This document shows, piece after piece, positions 41,250 to 49,125 of a stretch of DNA of 64,000 bases. Made by a program: the position numbers and the translations under genes. Positions within the stretch are counted from its first letter, which is position 1. Each line of letters starts with the position of its first letter. The notes under the pieces were generated by a model. It was not told the origin of the DNA, did not search any database, and saw only the letters and a list, made by a program, of their open reading frames with translations. Source of the DNA: Candidatus Woesearchaeota archaeon (GTDB taxonomy: Archaea > Nanobdellota > Nanobdellia > Woesearchaeales > ARS49). The stretch is from contig QZIM01000012.1 in assembly GCA_003599055.1 (NCBI GenBank), positions 1-64,000 of the forward strand. Direction: 5' to 3'.

Positions 41250-41360
41250 TCGGCAAGGACAGAGACCTTTCCACAAAAACAACAAGGATGCGAACGGGTT
41301 GGAAAATCGCTGATGCAGTCGGTGATTTTCCGTATCCGGTTCAAATCCGGGTGGCCGCGT
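41250..41360 (+). repeat. tRNA-Ser 3'-end duplication with hairpin element
   Basis: CCGGTTCAAATCCGGGTGGC and the following CGCGT recur exactly 110 bases downstream (41336-41360) of the same bases in tRNA-Ser(TGA) (41226-41250). Between lie AAGGATGCGAAC, the hairpin GGAAAATC...GATTTTCC (41301-41331) and GTATCC. The hairpin part is nearly identical to the one after tRNA-Ser(GGA), yet the tRNA 3' end in each copy matches its own neighbour, as expected for insertion into the tRNA T arm. Confidence 0.85.
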
Positions 41361-41407
41361 ACATAAGGACAACATCCTGCCAAGAGAATTAATACTGAGG
41401 AAGAAAG

Positions 41408-42049
41408 TCAATCTATTTTCTTCCCAAATGACCGGTCGCCCGCATCGCCAAGTCCGGGGACGATGTACCCTTTGTCGTTGAGTTCATCGTCAAGGGCGGC
41501 AAAATAGATGTGGTCGCGCGGGACGAGCCCTTCTACTTTTCGAACGCCGGGAGCTGCCGCGATTGCGCTGCAGACGTAAATTTCGCGCGCTCCCCTGTCT
41601 TGTACGGTGCAGACGGCATCACATATGCTTCCGCCGGTTGCAAGCATAGTATCGCAAATGATTGCGGTTTTTCCTTCAAGGTTGGGGAGTGCAAGGTAGG
41701 TTGTTTTTGGCTGCAGGGTTGTTTCATCGCGCATACTGCCGATAAAGCCGGATTCTGCGTTGGGAAATGCATCTTGAAGCCCTTGATAAAGGGGGATTCC
41801 CGCGCGAAGGATTGTGATGAGGACAGGGTTTTGCTCAAGAGGATAGTGGATTGCTTCTTTACCGAGGGAAGTCTTTATCCTTGTTGGGGTTGAGGTGAGT
41901 TGTTTTGAGATTTCATAGCCAAGGAATCGCCCGATTTCAGCAAGGGCGAAGCGAAACGCAGGCGACGGTGTCGAGGGGGCTCTTATGGTGATAACGAGTT
42001 CTTCAAGTCGTGGAGTTGCCATATTGTTCGCCGCGATTGAGAAGTTCAT
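41408..42049 (-). CDS. upp: Uracil phosphoribosyltransferase
   Basis: 213 aa. Converts uracil and PRPP to UMP in pyrimidine salvage. PRPP-binding loop DTMLATGGS near residue 132, LRAGIPLYQG near 82, and the uracil-specific C-terminal GYIVPGLGDAGDR near 194. Full length. The start region has no clear ribosome site; MATPRL at residue 10 is another possible start. Single gene next to the tRNA-Ser element. Confidence 0.95.
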   Translation of the reverse strand: MNFSIAANNMATPRLEELVITIRAPSTPSPAFRFALAEIGRFLGYEISKQLTSTPTRIKTSLGKEAIHYPLEQNPVLITILRAGIPLYQGLQDAFPNAESGFIGSMRDETTLQPKTTYLALPNLEGKTAIICDTMLATGGSICDAVCTVQDRGAREIYVCSAIAAAPGVRKVEGLVPRDHIYFAALDDELNDKGYIVPGLGDAGDRSFGKKID

Positions 42050-42125
42050 AATGATTATGGTACTTGAGGCGCGGTGATCGAGCCGCAGCGTAAGATTAAT
42101 AAGGGTTCAGGACACGGAATATCTA

Positions 42126-42650
42126 ATGAAAAAGAAGGTGCGTAAATTCCCGTGGGCAGTAGTTGGCTACCTGCTTGCACTGCTGTTTTTTTCATACGTG
42201 GGTTATTCGGTGTGGTATTACTATGCGAATTACGAGAACGTGGAAGAGTTCGAGGTCTGTTATGCGGACCGATGCATAAAGGCATATCACACTCATTTTA
42301 CTTTGCTCGTTGATATTTGCGGGGAGCGTTTGCATTTGCCGCTCGAGCACGGCCCGCTGGACAATATGCACACGCACAAGGAGGCAAATTATTTGCATTT
42401 CCACGAGCGAATCGAATATGACCCCGCAACCGGAAAGCTCTTTGACGAGTCTCCGTTTATTTTGAAGACAACGATGGATATTTTTGATATCAGGTTCAAC
42501 GGGTCGTGCCTTGGGAAGTACTGCAATGGCGACGTATGTCCAAGCGGGAAGCCGGGACGGGTTTCAATGACGGTGAACGGCGAGCCGAGCAATGCATTTG
42601 AAAGCTATCGCTGGCACGATGAGGATGTTGTGCGCGTGAAGTTTGAATAG
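42126..42650 (+). CDS. Membrane-anchored His-rich extracytoplasmic protein
   Basis: 174 aa. One N-terminal helix (residues 11-34) anchors an outside domain with clustered His: YHTHFTLL, PLEHG, MHTHKE, YLHFHE, plus six Cys (CYADRC, CGE, CLGKYCNGDVC). The His/Cys pattern suggests binding of copper, zinc or iron. AGATTAATAAGG (42091-42102) is about 29 bases before ATG. It begins a run of membrane and thiol/metal genes up to the ZIP transporter, so a role in metal or redox handling outside the cell is plausible. Family not recognised. Confidence 0.75.
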   Translation: MKKKVRKFPWAVVGYLLALLFFSYVGYSVWYYYANYENVEEFEVCYADRCIKAYHTHFTLLVDICGERLHLPLEHGPLDNMHTHKEANYLHFHERIEYDPATGKLFDESPFILKTTMDIFDIRFNGSCLGKYCNGDVCPSGKPGRVSMTVNGEPSNAFESYRWHDEDVVRVKFE

Positions 42651-42693
42651 GGAAACCAAAATATATTTATAAGATGAATGCGTAACACTTTTT

Positions 42694-42810
42694 ATGGCTA
42701 AGAAAAAAAGAGGAAAGACAACAAAGCGGGCCGCGAAGAAATCGGTGCGAAAGTCGGCTCGCAAAAAAGCACCCATGCGCAAAAAGCGCATGGTGTGCGA
42801 GTTCTGCTGA
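42694..42810 (+). CDS. 38-residue very basic protein ending CEFC
   Basis: Frame MAKKKRGKTTKRAAKK..., about half Lys/Arg, ending MVCEFC. ATATTTATAAG (42662-42672) lies 27 bases before ATG, the normal leaderless spacing, so I take it as real despite its length. The composition suits DNA or RNA binding, like the basic tails of histone H1 or ribosomal proteins; the terminal C-x-x-C could hold zinc with a partner. The CcdA-like gene starts 13 bases later. Confidence 0.65.
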   Translation: MAKKKRGKTTKRAAKKSVRKSARKKAPMRKKRMVCEFC

Positions 42811-42822
42811 AAACCGATTCTT

Positions 42823-43629
42823 ATGAGCGAGATTAATCTTCCCATTATTGTTGGCGCTGCCTTAATTGACGGTATTAACCCGTGCGCTTTTGGTGTTCTG
42901 ATTTTTATGCTTGCCTATCTTGCAAAGACTGCTTCGCGGGCAAAGATGCTCGCAAACGGGCTCATTTACATTTTCTTTGTCTTCCTCACGTATCTTGCCT
43001 GCGGTTTGATTTTGCTGCCGGTTATTCGCTCACTTGCGGGCTTTTCCGTGGTAAGTTATTATGTGATTGCAGGGCTTGTTGGCCTTGCAGGGCTTTTGGA
43101 GATTAAGGACTATTTTTGGTACGGCAAGGGGTTCTCGCTCACGATTATTCCGGGTGAGGCGGAACGGATTAAGCAGTATACGAAAAAGGTGGGGGACAAG
43201 TGGTACACGTCTGCGTTTTTGGGGACGTTTGTTGCGCTGGTTGAATTGCCGTGCACGGGTGCAGTGTATCTTGCCGTTCTTGCGTTAATGTCGCTCAGCG
43301 GCGTTACGGTTTCAAACGTGACGTTTTTGGTTGTTTATAACCTGATTTTCGTGCTTCCTTTGGTAATTATCCTTTTTGCGGTCTACAAGGGCGCGCATTG
43401 GAAGAAGTTTGAGCATTGGAGACAAAAGCACAAGGGACTTATGCGCCTCTTTACGGGCGTTTTGCTGCTTGTGCTCGCTATTTGGATGGTTGAGTTCACG
43501 ATGACGGAGAGCATTCAGCTTCCGAAGATGACGCTGGTTTCATCAGTGCTGATTGTTGTCGGTCTTGCACTGATTGTGTTCATCAAGCACATTTTTGAGA
43601 AGAACGGGAGAAGGAAGCACCATGAATAA
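42823..43629 (+). CDS. CcdA-like membrane thiol transporter
   Basis: 268 aa, six or more membrane helices. DGINPCAFGVLIF in helix 1 and VELPCTGAVYLAVL in the middle carry the two redox Cys of the DsbD/CcdA superfamily, but the flanking residues differ from the classical ccdA at 33950, so it is a separate subfamily. Likely moves reducing equivalents or acts with metal/thiol carriers. Short gap after the basic gene; the 45-residue gene overlaps its stop. Confidence 0.85.
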   Translation: MSEINLPIIVGAALIDGINPCAFGVLIFMLAYLAKTASRAKMLANGLIYIFFVFLTYLACGLILLPVIRSLAGFSVVSYYVIAGLVGLAGLLEIKDYFWYGKGFSLTIIPGEAERIKQYTKKVGDKWYTSAFLGTFVALVELPCTGAVYLAVLALMSLSGVTVSNVTFLVVYNLIFVLPLVIILFAVYKGAHWKKFEHWRQKHKGLMRLFTGVLLLVLAIWMVEFTMTESIQLPKMTLVSSVLIVVGLALIVFIKHIFEKNGRRKHHE

Positions 43630-43759
43630 TCAGACGCTTGCGTTTTTGAACGTGCTTGCCTTGGCGCTTTTGTTCCTGCCGTTTGTCCCGTGGAATGGCC
43701 GGATTGCACAGGTCCTGATTTTGGTTGTTGCAGTTGTGCTGTTTCTGAAGAAAAGATGA
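43622..43759 (+). CDS. Small two-helix membrane protein
   Basis: 45 aa, MNNQTLAFLNVLALALLFLPF then NGRIAQVLILVVAVVLFL: two hydrophobic helices and a KKR end. Starts inside the end of the CcdA-like gene (overlap of 8 bases), so it is translationally coupled and may be an accessory subunit. Unknown family. Confidence 0.6.
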   Translation: MNNQTLAFLNVLALALLFLPFVPWNGRIAQVLILVVAVVLFLKKR

Positions 43760-43807
43760 GCGAATGACAAAAAAAGGGGTCTCCTGAAGTTTTCACAAAA
43801 AGGCGCA

Positions 43808-44560
43808 TCACTCAACAAGGAGAATGAGCACCATAACTCCTATGCCGGCAAGGAATGCGAGGACTTGAAGGAGGCTTTCCTTGACTGCAACGCTTTTGTG
43901 GAGTTCGGGAAGAAGGTCCGTGCAGGCGATGTAGATGAAGTTGCCTGCGGCAAAGGGAATGAGGAATGCCGTGACGGCGGTTGTTTGGTGTAAAGTGAGG
44001 GCGACGACCACGCCAAGGACCGCAACAAGGCCTGAGAGGAAATTGTAGAAAAGTGCTTGAGCCCGTTCAAATCCGCCGTGGATGAGGACGCCGAAGTCTC
44101 CGATTTCTTGGGGGATTTCGTGGAAGATGACGGCAAGCGTTGTTGAAATGCCGACAGGGATGCTGACAAGGTAGCTTGCGCCGATGATAAGCCCGTCGAT
44201 AAAATTGTGGACGCCATCACCAATGAGGTTCAGGTAGGCAAACGGCTGTGGCCGCGCGTGGTGGTGTCCTGCAGTGCACTTGTGCAAATGGCAGTGGCGC
44301 CAGATGATTTTTTCGATGATGAATGAAATGATGATGCCAAGCAAAATGTAAAGAGAGACGGAGAATCCAAAGCCGCTTTCAGAGACCGCTTCAGGCAAAA
44401 GGTGGATGAATGCATCGCCAAGGAGCCCTCCTGCGCTGAAGCTGACAAGGTATAATACAATGCGCTCAAGTTTTTTTGCCTGAACGGCAAATGTCCAAAG
44501 CCCGATAAATGCGACTGCACTGACGAGAATGACACTGAGAAGAGGATATGCCCACTGCAT
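43808..44560 (-). CDS. ZIP-family metal transporter
   Basis: 250 aa, eight membrane helices. The His-rich loop CHLHKCTAGHHHARPQ between helices 3 and 4 and the metal-site helices HNFIDGLIIGAS and VIFHEIPQEIGD are diagnostic for ZIP transporters, which import zinc, iron or manganese. ATG 44560 chosen because CTTTTTATACC (44580-44590 leftward) is 26 bases upstream. It lies close to the His-rich protein and CcdA-like gene, on the opposite strand. Confidence 0.93.
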   Translation of the reverse strand: MQWAYPLLSVILVSAVAFIGLWTFAVQAKKLERIVLYLVSFSAGGLLGDAFIHLLPEAVSESGFGFSVSLYILLGIIISFIIEKIIWRHCHLHKCTAGHHHARPQPFAYLNLIGDGVHNFIDGLIIGASYLVSIPVGISTTLAVIFHEIPQEIGDFGVLIHGGFERAQALFYNFLSGLVAVLGVVVALTLHQTTAVTAFLIPFAAGNFIYIACTDLLPELHKSVAVKESLLQVLAFLAGIGVMVLILLVE

Positions 44561-44715
44561 TGGTTTATAAAAGATGGATAGGGTATAAAAAGGTTGGGGT
44601 GCAAGAAAGCGTAAACATTCCAAGTATTTCTTGCAAGCGTTCTTTAATTAGAAATATACAAGAAATCATATGAAGAAAAGTTTAAATACTAACGTAATAA
44701 CAAGAGTTATAACAA

Positions 44716-44982
44716 ATGCCTGAACTGGATGCATTCAGGAAGAGCGCAGAAATCACGTTTGACCCGCACGTATTCATACGGCAGGGCGAACGGCATTTTG
44801 ACATCGATTTCGTTGTCCTCACCGTGCGAACGGGCAGCATCGTGGAAGAAAAATCAGAGCTTCCAAGAAAAGCCTGTTTCAGCAGGTATCACGGAAAGGA
44901 ACGAAAAACGTACTTTGTTATCGTCCACATTCATCAGGACTTCATGGAGGTCAAAACAGTATGGCTCACGAAAGGAAGATAA
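44716..44982 (+). CDS. Putative toxin, DUF4258-like
   Basis: 88 aa. DPHVFIRQGERHFDIDFVVLT, then TGSIVEE, then a KTYFVIVHI and MEVKTVW strand pair, which follow the DUF4258 arrangement (His/Arg-containing N-terminal helix, Gly turn, two beta strands) within the RelE-like fold. TTTAAATAC (44683-44691) is 29 bases upstream. The following gene, a zinc-ribbon plus AbrB protein, overlaps it by 22 bases, the toxin-first arrangement seen in MqsRA/HigBA systems. Toxicity is inferred from context only. Confidence 0.6.
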   Translation: MPELDAFRKSAEITFDPHVFIRQGERHFDIDFVVLTVRTGSIVEEKSELPRKACFSRYHGKERKTYFVIVHIHQDFMEVKTVWLTKGR

Positions 44983-45278
44983 AATGCGACTGCGGGCGCA
45001 CGCTCGAAGAGAAAGAAGTCATAATAGAACGTATTCAAACTCCTGCACTCGTCTGCCCGAATTGCCAGTTTAGGACGCTTACAGTTGAGCAGGCAAAAAC
45101 GTTCCAAAAACGCCTAGAATTCCACCGGGCAATCGACCAGCAAAAGCAAATCATCAGAATAGGAAACAGCATGGGCATCACATTGCCTGAAAAATTGAAG
45201 GACTTTGGACTTAAAATCGGTCACAAAGTGAAGCTTGAGGCAATTGATGAGAAGTCGTTCAGGGTTGAGTTGGGTTGA
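44961..45278 (+). CDS. Putative antitoxin: YgiT-type zinc finger plus AbrB domain
   Basis: 105 aa. CDCGRTLEEKE...CPNCQFR (residues 9-37) is a YgiT/MqsA-like zinc finger; residues 63-103 form an AbrB/SpoVT DNA-binding hairpin (QIIRIGNSMGITLPEKL, IGHKVKLE, FRVELG). MqsA-type antitoxins combine a zinc domain with a DNA-binding domain to neutralise the toxin and repress the operon. It overlaps the upstream gene by 22 bases. Confidence 0.7.
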   Translation: MAHERKIKCDCGRTLEEKEVIIERIQTPALVCPNCQFRTLTVEQAKTFQKRLEFHRAIDQQKQIIRIGNSMGITLPEKLKDFGLKIGHKVKLEAIDEKSFRVELG

Positions 45279-45291
45279 AAAATAAGAAAAA

Positions 45292-45603
45292 TCACGCGTC
45301 AATCATTTCAATTTCGATGTTGAGCCCGTCTGGGACCGGGATTCTCATAACAAGGCGAAGTGCGCGTTCGTCAAGGCCAAGGTCAATCATTCGCTTGTGC
45401 ACTCTCATCTCATAGCGTTCCCAGGTTGCCGAACCGCGTCCGCCGGGTGCACGTCTTGTGGCAAGTTTTAGTCTCTTCGTGGGAAGAGGAATTGGTCCGC
45501 GCATTTGCACGCCGGTCTTATCAGAAATATCTTTGATGAAAGCACAAGTTGTATTCAACTTGTCGATGTCTACACTTGCCAGTTTGATGCGTGCTTTTTG
45601 CAT
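45292..45603 (-). CDS. rps10: Small-subunit ribosomal protein uS10
   Basis: 103 aa, full length. ARIKLASVDIDKLNTTC, MRGPIPLPTKRLKLATRRAPGG and the RVHKRMIDL stretch are uS10 hallmarks. It follows the EF-1A gene by 25 bases on the same strand, the conserved archaeal tuf-rps10 pair, and is probably read from the EF-1A promoter. Confidence 0.98.
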   Translation of the reverse strand: MQKARIKLASVDIDKLNTTCAFIKDISDKTGVQMRGPIPLPTKRLKLATRRAPGGRGSATWERYEMRVHKRMIDLGLDERALRLVMRIPVPDGLNIEIEMIDA

Positions 45604-45628
45604 GGGAAAAAAACAAAATAAATTTGTT

Positions 45629-46909
45629 TTATGCCTTCTTTACGAGGTCGATGCACATGCCGGCCGCGACGGTGTTTCCGGAGTCGCGAACAGCGAAGCG
45701 CCCAAGCGGTGGGAACTCCTTGACCTTTTCGATGACGAGGGGCTGCATTGGCTTGAATTTGACAACTGCAGCGTCGCCGTTTTTGATAAAGTCAGGGTGG
45801 TCTGCCAAGGTTTCGCCCGTTGCAGGGTTGATTTTCTTGACAATTTCGGTAATCTGGCAGGCGACCTGTGCGGTGTGGATGTGGAACACCGGGGTGTAGC
45901 CGACCGTGATGACCGACGGGTGGTTGAGTACGATGACGTTTGCCGTGAACTCAACTGCAACCGTTGGCGGGTTGTCTGCGGGGCCGACGACGTCTCCGCG
46001 CTTGATGTCTTTCTTTTCAACACCGCGCACGTTAAAGCCGACGTTGTCTCCGGGCTCTGCTTCCTGCTGTTGCTCGTGGTGCATTTCGACGGTTTTGACT
46101 TCGCCGGTAACTCCTTTTCCTGCAGGACCGGGCATAAAGATAATCTTTTGGCCAATCTTGAGGATTCCGGTTTCAACTTTTCCGACCGGAACGACGCCGA
46201 TGCCCGTGATGTTGTACACGTCCTGAATGGGCAGTCGAAGCGGCAGGTTGGTTGGCTTTTCCGGAATCGTAAGTGCATCGAGCGCTTCAAGGAGCGTGGG
46301 ACCGGTGTACCAGGGCATGTTGCCTTGTTTCTTGACAACGTTTTCGCCGGGGTATGATGCAATCGGGACAACTTGGACTGCGTCTACTTTGTAGCCGACG
46401 CTCTTGATGAGGTCCTGTGCTGCCTTTTTGGTTGCTTCGAACTTTGCCTGGTCGTACTTGTTGAGGTCCTGCTTGTTGCAGGCAACGATGATTTGGCTGA
46501 CGCCAAGCGTCTTGCAAAGGAATGCGTGTTCCTTGGTTTGTGCCTGGACTCCTTCGGAGCCGACAACGATGACTGCTGCGTCCGCTTGGGATGCGCCGGT
46601 AATCATATTCTTAATGAAGTCCTTGTGTCCGGGTGCATCAATGATGGTGTAGTCGTATTTTTGCGTGCTGAACTTCTTGTGGGAGAGGTCGATGGTGACT
46701 CCGCGTTCTCGCTCTTCCTTAAGTGAGTCCATAACGAATGCGAATTCGAATCCGCCCTTACCGAGTTCTTCTGCTTTTTCTTTGAGCTTGCGCATGGACT
46801 GTTCGTCGACTGCGCCGGCATCGAAAAGGAGACGTCCGACAGTGGTGGATTTGCCGTGGTCAACGTGACCGACGAAAACGATGTTCAGGTGTGGTTTTGC
46901 TTTTGCCAT
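45629..46909 (-). CDS. tuf: Elongation factor 1-alpha
   Basis: 426 aa GTPase that brings aminoacyl-tRNA to the ribosome. G1 GHVDHGKST near residue 13, switch I with RGVTID, G3 DAPGH near 92, G4 NKQD near 148. The archaeal/eukaryotic form is recognisable from [12 protein letters not shown] and the [15 protein letters not shown] start of domain 2. AAGGAGGGGTATACC precedes ATG, with the TATA box GTTTATAAAC about 58 bases from the start, so this highly expressed gene keeps a leader and ribosome site, unlike its leaderless neighbours. Confidence 0.99.
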   Translation of the reverse strand: MAKAKPHLNIVFVGHVDHGKSTTVGRLLFDAGAVDEQSMRKLKEKAEELGKGGFEFAFVMDSLKEERERGVTIDLSHKKFSTQKYDYTIIDAPGHKDFIKNMITGASQADAAVIVVGSEGVQAQTKEHAFLCKTLGVSQIIVACNKQDLNKYDQAKFEATKKAAQDLIKSVGYKVDAVQVVPIASYPGENVVKKQGNMPWYTGPTLLEALDALTIPEKPTNLPLRLPIQDVYNITGIGVVPVGKVETGILKIGQKIIFMPGPAGKGVTGEVKTVEMHHEQQQEAEPGDNVGFNVRGVEKKDIKRGDVVGPADNPPTVAVEFTANVIVLNHPSVITVGYTPVFHIHTAQVACQITEIVKKINPATGETLADHPDFIKNGDAAVVKFKPMQPLVIEKVKEFPPLGRFAVRDSGNTVAAGMCIDLVKKA

Positions 46910-46916
46910 TGGTATA

Positions 46917-46977
46917 CCCCTCCTTATTAAGTAGTATAAGGTATGTTCGGGAGTGTCAAGGGGTGGTTTATAAACAT
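46917..46977 (-). promoter_or_regulatory. EF-1A promoter and leader
   Basis: TATA box TGTTTATAAACC (leftward, 46965-46976) followed by a leader of about 30 bases containing AAGGAGGGG (46918-46926), one of the strongest ribosome sites in the window. Confidence 0.7.
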
Positions 46978-47096
46978 TTCTGTTTTGCGCGCGTGTGCAG
47001 GCACGCGTGTTTTCTTCTGTTTACACTACTCTTGAATACTGACGGTCGCAAGAATTATATAGCGGGAAAGTGGCGCAAAGAGAGGAGGGATAAACT

Positions 47097-47294
47097 ATGG
47101 CAAAGAAAAATGAGGCAACGCGATTACAACAGGTGAAGGCGCAGGTGAGCGCGCTCAATGATAAACTGCACGATGTGAGCGACCAGACGCAGGAATATAT
47201 CAGCGAGCATCCGGTGAAGTCTACTGTGACTGCGTTTGCAATCGGGATGGTTGCGGGCGCAGTGCTTATGAAACTGTTGGAGCGCCGCCAATGA
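47097..47294 (+). CDS. ElaB/YqjD-like (DUF883) membrane-anchored protein
   Basis: 65 aa. Helical N-terminal half with repeated polar heptads, then EYISEHPVKSTVTAFAIGMVAG, the DUF883 signature, and one C-terminal membrane helix ending ERRQ. In bacteria these proteins tether ribosomes to the membrane in stationary phase. GAGGAGGGA lies 6-14 bases before ATG. It pairs with the next gene as YqjD-YqjE do. Confidence 0.85.
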   Translation: MAKKNEATRLQQVKAQVSALNDKLHDVSDQTQEYISEHPVKSTVTAFAIGMVAGAVLMKLLERRQ

Positions 47295-47563
47295 TTGAGA
47301 AGCTCGCCGAAGGGTTTGCGCACGGGCTTTCTGCAGGCGTCATCGGTGAAGTAAAGTCGCAAATAGAGAAGGAAGCTGCGCGTGCAGTGTCGCGTGCGAA
47401 AAAGACCGTTGTTCTTTTTGTTTTGCGAGTGGTCTTTCTTGTTCTTGCGGTTGTAATGGTAATGACCGGGTTTGCGCTGCTTGGCGCAAAGTATATTGGG
47501 CTTGATGTGATGCTGCTGTTAGTGGGCGGCGTGCTGTTTTGCGGATTCCTCTTGCTCAAGTAA
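47291..47563 (+). CDS. YqjE-like two-helix membrane protein
   Basis: 90 aa. Amphipathic N-terminal helix (residues 1-38, rich in Glu, Lys, Ala) followed by two membrane helices (41-65, 70-90). The layout fits YqjE/holin-III-like partners of YqjD. Start overlaps the YqjD-like stop in an ATGA. The last 45 bases are antisense to the end of the AI-2E-type gene, the longest tail-to-tail overlap in the window. Confidence 0.75.
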   Translation: MIEKLAEGFAHGLSAGVIGEVKSQIEKEAARAVSRAKKTVVLFVLRVVFLVLAVVMVMTGFALLGAKYIGLDVMLLLVGGVLFCGFLLLK

Positions 47564-48568
47564 GAATTCGTGCCGTTGGAGTGCGCGCAGGTAATCATAG
47601 AGGCCGGTGAAGATTATTCTGCTGATGACATAAAGGGGAATTGCAAGGATAAGCCCAAGAGGGCCAAGGACTTCTCCTCCGATAAGGGTCACAATGACGG
47701 CGATGAGCGGGTGGACGTTCACGTATTTTGAGACGAGCCACGTTTGCAGGAGTGCGTTGTCAATGAGTTGTGCAATGAATATGACAAGGAGTGAGAGCCC
47801 AATGAGTTTTCCGCTGCCGAATGATATCGCAATGAGCGCCACGGGAACAATGCTCAAAAGCGGGCCGATGTACGGGATGATGTTCAATGTGCCGGCAAGG
47901 ACGCCTAAGAAGAGTCCCTGCGGAAGGCCGATGAGCCAAAATCCTGCTGCCTGGATAACTATCATAATGAGGGTTTCAAGGGATTTTGCGGAGACGTAGG
48001 TTTTGATGTGGTCAACAATTTGGTGAACGACTGTGGTCGTGACTTCAAACTGGTTGTTTGGGATTGCCTGGGAAAAAAGGAGCGATAGCTCTTTTCTCGT
48101 TGCAAGAAGGGTGACGGTGATGATGGGAATGGTAATGAGCGCAGTGAGAATGCTGCCGGATAAGGCGAGTATGCTCTGCACAATGGCAGTCATTTCTGCG
48201 CGGCTTCGTTCGCCCAGTCCTTTGATGAAGGGGTTTGCTTCTTCAAAGAGTGCAACGCGTTCTCGAACTCCTTCAAGGAATTGCGGGAACTGTTGGCCGA
48301 ATCCCTGGATTTGCTCAAGAAGGGGAAGGCTCACGTAAAGAAAGAATGCGACAAAAACTGCCGTGCCTCCGAGTCCTAAGACGACTTGCGCTTGTTTTTG
48401 GCTAAGCCCTTGTCTGCGAAGCCAGTCAAGCATTTGGTCAATGATGAGGAACAGGGTGAATCCTGCAGCAACGGTGAGCGTGATGAATGCAAGGGTGTAG
48501 AGAAGGTATCCGACTCCGATAAGGAGGGCGGTTCCGATGGCGAATTTTGTGGCAAAGGAGAGTTTCAT
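47519..48568 (-). CDS. AI-2E/PerM-family transporter
   Basis: 349 aa, about eight membrane helices in the 2-4-2 pattern of PF01594. A large loop lies after helix 3, and LFLGVLAGTLNIIPYIGPLLSIVP and GGEVLGPLGLILAIPL are the family landmarks. Members export quorum signals or act as Na+/H+ exchangers; no function is certain. Coupled (ATGA) to the upstream cNMP-binding gene. Confidence 0.92.
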   Translation of the reverse strand: MKLSFATKFAIGTALLIGVGYLLYTLAFITLTVAAGFTLFLIIDQMLDWLRRQGLSQKQAQVVLGLGGTAVFVAFFLYVSLPLLEQIQGFGQQFPQFLEGVRERVALFEEANPFIKGLGERSRAEMTAIVQSILALSGSILTALITIPIITVTLLATRKELSLLFSQAIPNNQFEVTTTVVHQIVDHIKTYVSAKSLETLIMIVIQAAGFWLIGLPQGLFLGVLAGTLNIIPYIGPLLSIVPVALIAISFGSGKLIGLSLLVIFIAQLIDNALLQTWLVSKYVNVHPLIAVIVTLIGGEVLGPLGLILAIPLYVISRIIFTGLYDYLRALQRHEFLLEQEESAKQHAAH

Positions 48569-49041
48569 TTGCGTTCGTTGCTTGCGCGCAGTCGTTCTGC
48601 AAGGATGCGTGAGAGGTTAAGGAGCAGTTTGTTGCCAAGGCGCGGGTGGTGCTTGAGGATGCGGTCAAGGTCGTGTTTGAAGAGGCAAAAGAGCGTGGAG
48701 TCTTCTGCGACGTAGGCGGTTGCGCTGCGGACTCCTTCAAAGACTATGGCGAGTTCGCCAAAGAACATTCCTTGGCCGAGAGCGGCAAGGGTGATGTGCC
48801 GTCTGGGGTCGTGCCTTTCGATGTTGATGGTTCCGCGAAGGATGACGTAGAGTGCGGAGCCGGGGTCGCCCTGGAAGAAGACGTGTTCACCCTGTTTGAA
48901 TGTCCTGATGTTGTTGCGTTGGGCAACAACGTCAAGCTCGCGCGAGGTGAGGTCTTTGAAGAGGAGTGTTTTTGAGAGTTCTTTCTTGAGCCGGTTGTGG
49001 TCCGGGCTTCCGAAGATGTACGCATAGAGTTCTTGCATCAT
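48565..49041 (-). CDS. Cyclic-nucleotide-binding domain protein
   Basis: 158 aa. One cNMP-binding beta barrel at residues 28-140: FKQGEHVFFQGDPGSALYVIL, then GMFFGELAIVFEGVRSATAY with the phosphate-binding loop (FGELA...RSATA). No helix-turn-helix follows, unlike Crp. It is co-transcribed and overlaps the AI-2E-type transporter by 4 bases, so it probably regulates that transporter, a pairing I have not seen described. CTATTTATC (49060-49068 leftward) is about 26 bases from the start. Confidence 0.9.
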   Translation of the reverse strand: MMQELYAYIFGSPDHNRLKKELSKTLLFKDLTSRELDVVAQRNNIRTFKQGEHVFFQGDPGSALYVILRGTINIERHDPRRHITLAALGQGMFFGELAIVFEGVRSATAYVAEDSTLFCLFKHDLDRILKHHPRLGNKLLLNLSRILAERLRASNERK

Positions 49042-49125
49042 TCCCCCAATACTACCACTGATAAATAGTAACTATGCTTATAAAGGTTTCGGTAGTTTTA
49101 TGAGAATGGCACACCTTAAGCCCCT

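Noticed and set aside
41250-41360. Box C/D guide RNA
   Set aside because: A TGATG motif lies in the loop but C and D boxes are not in the required order and spacing, and the adjoining tRNA copy explains the conservation better.
45458-46357. 299-residue open frame on the plus strand
   Set aside because: Antisense shadow of EF-1A and uS10, caused by codon bias.
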